Assembly (NCBI GenBank): GCA_034231615.1 | Contig: CM067317.1 | Span: 890,501 to 954,500 of the forward strand | Source of the DNA: Meghimatium bilineatum | Lineage: Eukaryota > Mollusca > Gastropoda > Stylommatophora > Philomycidae | Reading direction: 5' to 3' | Length of the DNA stretch: 64,000 nucleotides | Shown: positions 40,401-52,400 of the stretch, one piece after another | Numbering within the stretch: the stretch's first letter is position 1 | How the letters are laid out: every line of letters starts with the position of its first letter | Position numbers and translations under genes: made by a program | The notes under the pieces: generated by a model | Seen by the model: the letters and a program-made list of their open reading frames with translations, nothing else | Database searches by the model: none | What the model was told of the DNA's origin: nothing

Positions 40401-43400
40401 CAGTTCTGTCTTATAATTGTTTGTTTAGTGTCCATGTTTCTGAGCCATACATTACTATAGAATAGATGTAGCATTTTATAATTCTCATTTTTAACTTGTT
40501 TGTAATTTGTTTAGATGTTACTATTTTCCTCATGCCATTGAAGGTACTTTTAGCCATTTCTATTCTCCTTTCAACTTCTGTTTCACATCTGACATCATTT
40601 GTGACTATGTGTCCAAGATATTGATAATGTTCTACTTGTTGTAGTATCTCTCCATGTATGTTTATGTTTAGCTCTTGTTCTTCTGTGTCCTTGCTGATTA
40701 CCATGGTTTTTGATTGTTTGGATATTTATATCCAGTCCATATTCATTACTTGATTTATTGACTTGATCTATTAGTCTTTGTAGTTCATGTTCACTTTCCA
40801 CCAAAAGAACAGTGTCATCTGCATATTGAAGGTTGTTTATTATTTTCTCATTGATCTTGAGTCCTGGCAGCCCCATTGAGACCAGCACCATGCAGAGGTG
40901 ATGGGGCTTAGTTCAGCCATCAGGGGCTGGAAACTAAGACTGGTCTGGCAGTCCCACTCGAGCAGGACCATAGTCCTGCCCAAGTAAGCAGAGTGCTGAA
41001 GACGGAGGCATCCAGCCAAAAGGCACACAGATAATCAGGATGCCACGCGAGAAACACAATGGAAACATGTCTGTATTTATAAATAGTTATGGTGCCTGCC
41101 CTGTGGTGGACATTCAGGCAGGGACGGTGCCGGGCCCTATACCTCGAAAGGGCCCAACCTCAGTTACTGGAAGTCCTTCTCAATTGCCCCGAGGAGCCAG
41201 GAAGCAAGGGAATAGAGCTACTGGCCAAACAAACAAACAACCAATAAAAATAATGCACTGGAATGCTGAGGGTGTCAACAGTAAAAGAGATGAATACAGC
41301 AAAAAATTGGAACTTGAAAATGTCCTCAGTGAAGAACAAGTTAATATATGCTGTATCCAAGAAACACACCTCAGCAGCGACATAGCCTTGAAAATCAGAG
41401 GCTACCAATGCTACTGGTCTGACAGAAAGGACAGACGAAAGGGTGGAATTCTGACGCTTGTTAAAAACAATATCAGTGCATGTCAGCTGGAAGTATATAT
41501 GGAAGGGGCAAAATACCAGATGCTCCACCTAAAAACAGACAGTGCAGAATTCAATCTCCTGAACTACTACTGCCCAAATGAATTCAATCTCCTGAACTAC
41601 TACTGCCCAAATGATAAACCATTGGCACTAGACACAATTCCAGACAAAGAGAGACTTATGGTGTGTGGTGACTTCAACAGCCACTCTCAGAGCTGGGGCT
41701 ATGATCATATCGACAAGAGAGGTGAGGAACTTGAGAGCTGGCAGGATGAAAATAATCTCATCCTTATTAACCAGCCAGCAGACTCACCAACCTTCTACTC
41801 GAGAGCATGGCACACCACCTCTACACCAGATCTGGCATTCCACTCATCAGGCCTGGAATGGAACATCACACATGTCATTGGAAAGCAGCTTGGAGGTAGT
41901 GACCACAGCCGAGTATTTCTGGAATTCCACAATGAATTTACTAAGGACAGCAACATGCTCACTAGGTGGAACTATAAGAGGGCAGACTGGAAAATGTACC
42001 AGCATTTAACCAGTGTTCTAGCTAAGGACATGAACTTGGACAAAGACATCAATAGAGTAGTGAGTGAATTTAATAGATGTATACTACATGCTGCTAGTAA
42101 AACCATACTCAGGGGGGCACGCAAAAACTACAAACCCTACTGGAATGATGAACTGGAAAAGCTGAAAAATGAGATGGAAACATCTAGACAGCAGGCTGAG
42201 AACAGACCTAGCCAAAAACATCACAACAAATATCAGCAAACAAAGGCTAAATTTCAAAGAGCCAAGTTACAAGCCAGACGGAGCAGCTGGAAAGAAAAAA
42301 CAGAGTCGCTGAACCTAGAAAGAGATACTAGGAAATTATGGAAACTTGTAAAATAACTAAATGATGAAGGTACAGGGAGAAATACCAGGATCACACTTTA
42401 TAAAGATTAAAACATTTTAACAGGTAAACATGCAGCTGATTACTTTGCAGATTCCTTTGCAGAAGACAATAACGTCAAAGTCAACCCAGACAAACAACAG
42501 GAGGTTCGAGAGAACCAGCAAAACATTGGAGAAGGCGAACCTATACCTGAAGTCATGGAGGCACCAATCACAATGAGAGAACTGGAGCATGCAATATCCA
42601 AATTGAAAATGAAAAAGTCCCCTGGAGCTGATGGAGTGTCCAATGAAATGATTAGAAACCTGGGAATAGCAGCAAGAGCAAAGCTACTGCAGATATTTAA
42701 CACAAGCTGGTCCACAGGTAATGTACTACAAGCGTGGAGAGAAGCAATAATGATACCACTCCTCAAATCAGAAAAAGATGGCAACACAGTCTCCAACTAC
42801 AGGCCCATCAGCCTCACAAGCTGTCTATGTAAAACAATGGAATGCAAAATCATTCTTAGGATGCAGTGGTACCTTGAAAATGAAAACCTTCTGGTATCAC
42901 AGCAAGCAGGTTTCAGACAGTGCTACTCTACTGAAGATCAGGCAACCTACCTCTCCCAAGAGATTGAGGATGCCTTCCAAGAAAAGAAACTGGTACTAGC
43001 AGCATGGATAGACCTCAGGAAAGCATTTGATAAGGTCTGGAAAGAAGGGCTCCTAAAGAAATTGCGAAATTGCAGGGTTAGCTCAAGAATGTACAAATGG
43101 GTAAAAGCATACCTGCATAATAGAAGAGCCAGGGTACAATTAGATGGTCGCAAGAGCAAGAAAGTTCTACTGCGTCATGGAGTCCCCCACGGAGGAGTCC
43201 TGTCACCCACACTTTTCTTGGTTTACATCAATAACGTAGTTGCTGAACTACCACACGGGATCAAAGTGGCAATGTATGCTGACGACCTGGTGATCTGGTG
43301 CACGGAAGAACATGCAACAGTGGCCACTAAACTAATACATAGAGCTATCGATGCCCTAACCTTATGGGCAAATAGATGGTGCGTCAGCATTAACACAGAT

Positions 43401-46400
43401 AAGTGCAGCACTACACTCTTTACCCTCTCACCAAAACAAAAAAGCTGGTCATATCAAGATAGATGGAGAGCTCTTGAAAGAAGACAAACAACCCACATAC
43501 CTCGGAGTTACTTTTGATGATAAACTCACATGGAAGCAGCACATAAACAAAGCAACAACAAAAGCCAGGAGGAAGTTAGCTATCCTGAGAAAACTAAGTG
43601 GAACCACATGGGGAGCCAGTGGAAATATACTCAGTAAAGTTTACCAGCAAGGCATAAGACCACACCTGGAATATGGTTCAGCTGCGTGGTGTCCTGCATC
43701 AAACACCACATTACAAGATCTAGATAAAGTGCAAAACCAGGCACTTAGAATAATGTTGGGAGCAATTAAATCAACACCCATAGCAGAGATGCAGAAAACG
43801 GGAAGAATGCAAACACTTGGCAAACGCAGAGACACAAAAGTACTAATTCAAGCAGAAAAGTTTCAGTGTATGCCAAGACATCCAATGAAGGAAAGATTCC
43901 AAAACCTAGCAATGGGATGACTGAAAAGGAGCAGCTTTATCCATCAAGCTAAATGACTCCGTAGACAACTTAGAGACCTACCTGAAGTTGACAGCCCCTT
44001 AAGGTCTGTACCAGAACAAACTCCGAGGAGTGAAAGCCATGGAATGCCAATATACATTCAGACCCATGTGAAAGGAATACTAAGCAAGGATGAACAGAAC
44101 AGTGTGCAGCGAATGACAGTCACACTCAGTTTCCTGGGTGAGGAATATCCACAAGATATGGGTCAGAGTATACACAGATGGGTCAGCACAGAATGCTGTG
44201 AGGAATAGAGGCGCAGGTGTATATATAGAATATCCACACAAGCCTAGAGATACAATCAGAACACCGACAGGAAAATTCTGCAATAATTATGATGCAGAAA
44301 TCCAGGCAATTAGTGTGGCAGCTAAAAAACTGCTGAACTCCAACTCTGGCCTACAGCCTGTGGTATTCCTGACAGATGCAAGATCAGTGCTTCAAGCTCT
44401 CCAGTCTGGAAAACTAACAGACTTGAAAAAACTACTTAGCGAATTGTCTTACCAGTATAGGGTAACCATGCAGTGGATACCCTCTCACTGTGGAATACCA
44501 GGAAATGAAAAAGCAGACCAACTGGCTAAGGAAGGTGCTGCTGAAGACCAACCAGATATACCAATCATCTACCATCAGAAAAAAACAGATGATCAAGTAA
44601 ATAAGAAAGCCACAAACACCAACACAAGATGACTATCATATTATGAACAGATCAGAACAAGTTATAATTCTACATCTCAGAACAGGACACAACCGACTCC
44701 GCAGTCACATGTATACAAAGTTCAAGATTGGCAACACAGCCATGTGTACATGTGGACAGGCAGCACAGAGTGCCAAACATATACTTCAAGAGTGTTCTGA
44801 GCATGAAACGCTGAGGCAGACATATTGGCCAGAGGAAACAACACTGGAATCAAAACTCTATGGGACACTGTATGAACTAAAAAAAACAGTGAGTTTTATT
44901 AAGGAGACAGAATTACAGATATAGACATGTTTCAAGTGAACGAAAGAAGAAGAATAAGAAGAGTCCTGGCATTTCTTCTATATTTTTAAAGATATTCTCT
45001 GTGTAGATATTAAATAGGCTTGGTGATAAAATGTATCCTTGTCTTACCACTTTTCTTATTTCAATATTATTGTATTGTATTGTTATTGTTTCTGATGAAG
45101 GTATTATACTGAAGCATTAGTTTTGTTATTTCCATTATCTTATCATTATTAATAGTATGCTCATTTATTTTGTGTAACACTTCTTTACTTATTTTAGCAA
45201 TACCTGCCAATTTTTTAAAGCGCCTGCGTGTATTTTGGGCTTCCCTATATCTATATTATTACCATAAAAGTTTGTATTTAGTCATTATTACTGCAACTCT
45301 TCCCTCCCTGTTTACATTAAAATGACACTTATTCTAGGCCTAGCTGTCCTCGATCAATAATTAACAGAGTAGAGAAAATAGACTAATTTTTTGGCCATGT
45401 TATGAGATAGAAAAGTTTGGAGAACAGAGTTACAACAGGCAATATTGAAGGCAAGAAAGATAGAGTGTGACAATGGGAAACAATATTAGACAGTTGAATA
45501 ACCTGGCATGGTGAAGAGTGGACAACAATCCTCCTACAAAATACTAAAGATAGAGAGCTGTGGAGAGCCATGATCACCTAGGCCAGTCGGCATTGCACCT
45601 GATGATGATGAGATAAAATAGACTAATTTTCATGTACAAAAATACAGTGTGCAGTCGATTGTAGCAAAGCTATTTTCTGAATGATAGGGACATGCACATC
45701 AGTTTCAGTTGCAGAAGTTTAATAATCCTGCTATATGGACAGCTCTCAAGAACAAGAGGCAGACCAAAGCTGTAATACAAAAAGGTCTACAAAACATCTA
45801 TGAATGCCTTTGTCAGCATGCATGAAAACTGGGAAAATCTGGTGGAAGTTAAACAGGCATGGACAACAAGCTTGTATAATAGTGCTAGCACTTTCGAGAA
45901 TTCAATAAAGCATAGCAGAACGAAGGCATAAGGAGCAATAACCTACCGGTAGTGACATGACTTTCCCATGAGTCTTCTGTAACAGAGAAAATTGCTCTTT
46001 GATCAACAGATTTAGTCTTGAGAAGTCCTGCTCTGCTTCTAGCCTCACATCAACTCCAACTGATGACCATCTGTCAAGATGAATAAGACTTGTTATAAAA
46101 TAATCCTGCAGGATTACACTTGTCATTATCCACATATTGTAGAAACCTAATCATAGTCACAGCCTAATTGTAATATCTACATGCTGGACATTTTCACTTG
46201 TAACGTAATATCATTCACACTACTGCAAAACAATGACATCTAGATAGAATATTCATTGAATTGCTAATGTTGTTAAGCATGGCGCTGTGATTTATGACAC
46301 AGTATTGAAGAGAGATATGGCTGACCTAATAAGGGCAATAATATGTTGATAAGATCGCACATGTGGAAATCGGGACCTGATCTAGTTCAAGGTGCAAGGA

Positions 46401-49400
46401 ATACGGCCACTGTCTTCTTTTCAAGCATGTCGTAGTATATTTGGGGGAATAGGTTGACAATTTGGAAAAAAAATCTGCACTGTCACATTCTGTGTCAATT
46501 TCTGACCCTTTATCATATTAATTCATCCCCGTGCATGACGAGGAGATACAGACCAGCGGACATTGTACCTTTGTCCTTTTGTGGCAATCAACCTATGGTG
46601 ATGGGGGATGCTAGATGTGTCATTACTGGTCAACAAATCTGACAGAAGAATGATAAGATAATAGACTCAGAAATGTATGGCCGGAAATGGTACAACAAAT
46701 CTGACAGAAGAATGATCTTCTTCTTCTTTCCTTCACTTGAAACATGTCTATCTGTAATTCTGTCTCCTGAATAAAACTCACTGTCTTTTGTAGTTCATAC
46801 AGTGTCCCATAGAGTATTGATTCCAATGTTGTTTCCTCTGGCCAATATGTCTGCCTCAGCGTTTCATGCTCAGAACACTCTTGAAGTATATGTTTGGCAC
46901 TCTGTACTGCCTTTGAAGTTAAAAGGAGAATAGGAATGGCTAAAAGTACCTTCAATGACATGAGGAAATTATTAATATCTAAACAAATTACAAACAAGTT
47001 AAAAATGAGAATTATAAAATGCTACATCTATTCCATATTAATGTATGGCTCAGAAACATGGACACTAAATAAACAATTAGAAGACAAAATTGATGCCTTT
47101 GAAATGTGGTATATAGAAGAATAGGGAGAACATCATGGAAAGAGAAGAAAACAAATAAAGAGGTGCTAAAGACACTTAATATGAAGAAAGAACTACTAAG
47201 AGAAATAAAGATCAGGCAAATAAAATACTTTGGACACATTAAAAGACATGACACCCTATTGAAGACCTTACTTGAGGGTAAAGTCAAAGGGAAGCGAGCA
47301 AGAGGTAGGCAGAGATACAAGTGGGAGAGTAACATTACACAATGGACAGGTTACAGTCTAGCAGAGTGCACCACCAAGACAAGAGACAGGAAATTTTGGA
47401 GATACGTTGCAGCCAACCTTCGTTGCGGAGATGGCACTTGATGATGATGACTGCCTGTCCACATGTACACATGGCCGTGTTTTGTATACATGTGACTGCG
47501 GAGTCGGTTGTGTCCTGTTCTGAGACGTACAATTATAACTTGTTCTGATCTGTTCATAATGTGATAGTCATCTTGTGTTGGTGTTTGTGGCTTTCTTATT
47601 GACTTGATCATCTGTTTTTTCTGATGGTAGGTGATTGGTATATCTGGTTGGTCTTCGGCATCACCTTCCTTAGCCAGTTGGTCTGCTTTTTCATTTCCTG
47701 GTATTCCACAGTGAGAGGGTATCCACTGCATGGTTACCCTATAGTGGTACGACAATTCACTAAGTAGTTTTTTCAAGTCTGTTAGTTTTCCAGGCTGGAG
47801 AGCTTGAAGCACTGACCTTGCATCTGTCAGGAATACCACAGGCTGTAGGCCAGAGTTGGAGTTCAGCAGTTTTTTAGCTGCCACACTAATTGCCTGGATT
47901 TCTGCATCATAATTATTGCAGAATTTTCCTGTCGGTGTTCTGATTGTATCTCTAGGCGTGTGTGGATATTCTATATATACACCTGCACCTCCATTCCTCA
48001 CAGCATTCTGTGCTGATCCATCTGTGTACACTCTGACCCATATATCTTGTGGATATTCCTCATCCAGGAAACTGAGAGTGACTGTCCTTCGCTGCACACT
48101 GTTCTGTTCGTCCTCGCTTAGTATTCCTTTCACATGGGTCTGAATGTATATTGGCATTCCATGGCTTTCACTAATGGGGTTTGTTCTGGTACAGACCTTA
48201 AGGGGCTGTCAACTTCAGGTAGGTCTGTAAGTTGTCTACGGAGTCATTTCGCTTGATGGATAAAGAAGAATGATAATATAATAGACTCAGAAATGTATGG
48301 CAGTAATCCTGGCAGGATGTGCTAATCCTGGGATACTGTAGCACTGTGATGCCTTCCTTTGAGGACTAAACTTGCATTTATAAATCCCCTCCTCCATATA
48401 CATCCATACATGTGAGAGCTTGTATGAGTCTAGGTGCTGCCTCTGTTACATAACTGAGAAGTACCTGTACTTTTGTCAGACATGATATGGGTTGTCAAGA
48501 AATACCTGCTCACGGCTAAAGGAATTATTTTTTATTTGGAAAGCACGTGTGGCATTTCCATAAGTGCTCCGCCCTCCGTTCCAGCAGCCATCCCAGTGTA
48601 TGTAGACTCAGAATCCCAAGTCAGGTGTTGATTGTGTGATCTTCTGAATAAAAGATGGATTATTTAATCATCATCATATAAACAAGATGCCTCATGTAAT
48701 TCTTACATTCTACTGTCTACAGAACACATTCAATGCTGCAGCTGTCAGGAACCCAGTTGTCAACCTTGTCTGTAAGTTTTGTCCTTCTACATTGGCAACA
48801 CTGAGCCCTATCTGTGTTTATAACTTAATATTAGCAGGCTGTTGAGTTATCTTAGGCAGAGTGTATGGTGGTGAGAGGCAGATTGTGTGTGTGAATGAGA
48901 GGCAGAGTGTGTGTGTGTGTGGATAAGAGGCAGTTTGTGTGAATGAGAGGCAGAGTGGGTAAAGGTGTGTGTGTGTGTGTGTATGATAAGCAGAGTATAT
49001 GGGTGTGTATGGGAATTAGAGGTGGAGTGTTTGTGTGAATGATAGGCGGAGTGTGTGTGAATGTTAGGAAAAGTGTGTGTGGGCGAAAGGCAGAGTGTAG
49101 AGATGTATGTGTGGTTGAGATGTAGAGGTGTGAGTGTGTGTGTCATGATAGTGTTATATGTGATTTTCTAGTGATAGTGATATATGTAGTTGTCTCATGA
49201 TATATGTATTAGTCTAGTGATATATGTATTAGTCTAGTGATATATGTATTAGTCTAGTGATATATGTATTAGTCTAGTTATAGTGATATATGTATTTGTG
49301 TAGTGATTGTCATATATGTAGACATAAGTGTCATGTAGTGGAGATAGATTTGATTGTTTTTGTCTGAACTGTTGCAGCCAAGTTCAGCTGTGCAGACATA

Positions 49401-52400
49401 CCAGATGCGTAAGTGTTTTCCACATTTCTTCTATGCATGTTGCTGTTTCCATCAGATTTCATTTACAGCTCTCATGTAGTCAACCTTGTTTCTATTTGTG
49501 CCCAAACTGAAAGATAGTCTTGTCTCTTACCATACAATGTATTTTCTGTACAAGTATTGTCTGATGTGTAAACACAATTAATAGTTTGCCAACTTCCGAC
49601 TGTTTCAGCAATGTCTCCTGTAACAGATATTCCTGACTGGTAAGTCGTAAAACTTCATTATCTTGTCATTAACATTTGCTGACATTAATTGTGAACAAGT
49701 ATTTCTGCATGAATTAGCTAGTGTTTGGTTGTCCTGTGTGCAGTCATACCATTTTGTTAGCATGACATCTGATGAGTACTTCGTTATTATGGTGTCTTAT
49801 ATAAGTTGAGTTGAATTCAATTAAGTAGATACAGTCAAGTATCTCAGCGCCATTCTAACTAACATCAGATGGCCAGTTCTCCGTAGAGATAAGAGCAGGA
49901 TAGCACATGCCGAATCAGCATTTCAGAAAATGAGACACATTCTATTCAATGTATTATATCAATGCATATGTGAATTTGAGTGATAGAATGTTGTATGAAA
50001 GTAATTGATTGATGGATGTGAATTTGAGTGATAGAATGTTGTATGAAAGTAATTGATTGATGGATGTGAATTTGAGTGATAGAATGTTGTATGAAAGTAA
50101 TTGATTGATGTATGTGAAACATGCTGTAGAAGAATAATGCAAATACAGGGTGTCTATATAGTTGCTGTGCACTTGCTGACATTGCTGTTGACACTACAAC
50201 ACATGACTTGTGGGTATGTAGTGCATATCTGTGTGCTGTCATTGACACAATAAGATTTCTGAATACTACTGCTCCTGTGTGGATCACATATAGGGTAAAG
50301 TATCTCATAGTACAAATAAATTATTTCTTGATCAGTGAATAAAAGTTTACTCTGCAGCTAAAGCTAATTGGCTGAGTTATGCTTGACACTGAACCAATAG
50401 AAATACACAACTTTCAATCATGTCATATATTGAGCACATATATCTCAGTGCTCAGCAACTTGATATATGCTGTATACCATGGACAACTAAGATAACAAAT
50501 GCAGAAGTCCTCAGACAAACTGGAGTAAAAAGGCAAATTATAGAATGAAAAAATAGAAGCAGTCTAGATTTTTAGGGAATGTGATAAGCAAAAGATAAAT
50601 ATTTATTAAGCACCATTAAGGTGATGGGGAGAAGAGACAGAGGAAGACAAAGAGAGAAGTTGCTGGATATATTGTCACTATGGCATGGGAGAATAGAGAG
50701 TTATGAAGAAACATGATTGCCTACATTGCATGACATGGCACTTGATTGATTGATTAGTTAAGTTATAGCATAACTACTGCTACATTTTTGCTGGAGTGGA
50801 GAAGAGAAATGTTTCTCTTGCTGGTCCAACAGTATTCCATTGACAAGATCACATCAACTAGATGTACCAGCAGTAACGCAGTGGGATAGCCAAAGTGTTC
50901 TTCTTATCCTACAAAGCCTATCATTCACATTTTGATATTTATTTCTGTCATGTCCATCTTTTACTGTGATATCCATTGCTCATCATCTGCTGTATTTTTC
51001 TCAATTTTTTTTGCTACGTTGTTTTCTTGATAAAGGTATTTTTATCAAAATATTGAAGTGTGTTTCCAGTGATTTATAAAACTGTTATTACCTGGTTTAC
51101 AATGTTCCCCTCTCAGATGACAATTTTGTTGCAGTTGTCACTAATTGTCCATCTTGTTGACACAGGGTGTTTGCACAGACTGGGCTAGACTTTGACTACC
51201 AGTCTCTAGCTGACGACACACATCTCAACTACCTGTGGAAGTGTTCACCTATCTCTTATGTAAATCAGGTCAGTCTCTTCAGCATGATTTATAATGGTCT
51301 TCTTGTTTGCAAGTGTGATGATGTCTGTGTGGGTGTGATGATGTCTGTGTGGGGCAGTGTGGATGTGATGATGTCTGTGTGGGTGTATTGTACATGAGTG
51401 AATATATCATACATTGTTCTTCTTCTTCTGCATTCACAGTCCTGCAGATTTAGCAGGATGTACTCCTATTGTGATACTTAAAGACAGATGGATGTACTCC
51501 TATTGTGATACTTACTGGATTGCCCAACTGCAGGGCAAAGAATACAAATCTGCACGCCGCGGGATTACCTACAAATCACCGCTGATAAAGAACATCCTCT
51601 ACACCCTGAAATTCTCAAAGTGAAAGGCAGTCGACTTAAGAGAGGAAAGTCGTGGATGGGGCGTGCAGAGGATATTATACAGAGTGTGTGCAGATTAGAG
51701 GGTGTGCTACCTGGTGCGGAATGGAGTCGTGCACCCTTAGATTGTCCAACAGCCTTCAAAGTAATAATAACACTCAGTAGAGAATGCAGGATAGTGGTGG
51801 AGTCGGAGGTACTCGCTCTAATCGGTGAAAATTCCAGGAAAGGTGATATGATTATATATACAGATGGGTCATTTGAGAGACACATCAGCAGTGCCTAGCC
51901 TTCATGGCTCAAAGGTGGAGGGAAACCATCAGAGAGGAAAGTGGTGCATTCGTTCAGACGACAAGCAGCTTGACAATGGAGATTCTGGCGGTGTCCAAAG
52001 CTTTGCAATGGGTCTGCTCGCAGACTATCTGCGAGCATGCCTGCATACTCAGTTCTTCTTCTTCTTTCGTTCACTTGAAACATGTCTATATCTGTAATTC
52101 TGTCTCCTTAATAAAACTCACTGTCTTTTGTAGTTCATACAGTGTCCCATAGAGTTTTGATTCCAGTGTTGTTTCCTCTGGCCAATATGTCTGCCTCAGC
52201 GTTTCATGCTCAGAACACTCTTGAAGTATATGTTTGGCACTCTGTGCTGCCTGTCCACATGTACACATGGCCGTGTTGCCAATTTTGAACTTTGTATACA
52301 TGTGACTGCGGAGTCGGTTGTGTCCTGTTCTGAGACATAGAATTATAACTTGTTCTGATCTGTTCATATTGTGATAGTCATCTTGTGTTGGTGTTTGTGG

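Larger units (their letters stand above)
40870..44960 (+). mobile_element. LINE-B copy 1, full-length, dead
   Basis: 4.09 kb, flanked by the 11-bp direct repeat GAGTCCTGGCA (40859-40869 and 44961-44971). It starts GCCCCATTGAGACCAGCACC and ends GAACGAAAGAAGAAGAATAA. Encoded in order: endonuclease, RT, RNase H and a terminal Cys/His motif ([17 protein letters not shown]). Inserted into the LINE-C copy between EEMPGL and KINEK. Confidence 0.95.
46717..48264 (-). mobile_element. LINE-B copy 3, 5'-truncated, host of a LINE-C insertion
   Basis: Flanked by the 10-bp direct repeat GAAGAATGAT (46707-46716 and 48265-48274). On the minus strand it carries the RNase H and Cys/His end of LINE-B. At 46912-47449 it is interrupted by a + strand LINE-C fragment. 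Confidence 0.92.

Noticed and set aside
51028..51065. Second hammerhead-like hairpin (CTTGATAAAGGTATTTTTATC)
   Set aside because: It resembles the PLE tail hairpin in outline only. It is a single copy, lacks the second core box and has no other PLE sequence nearby.
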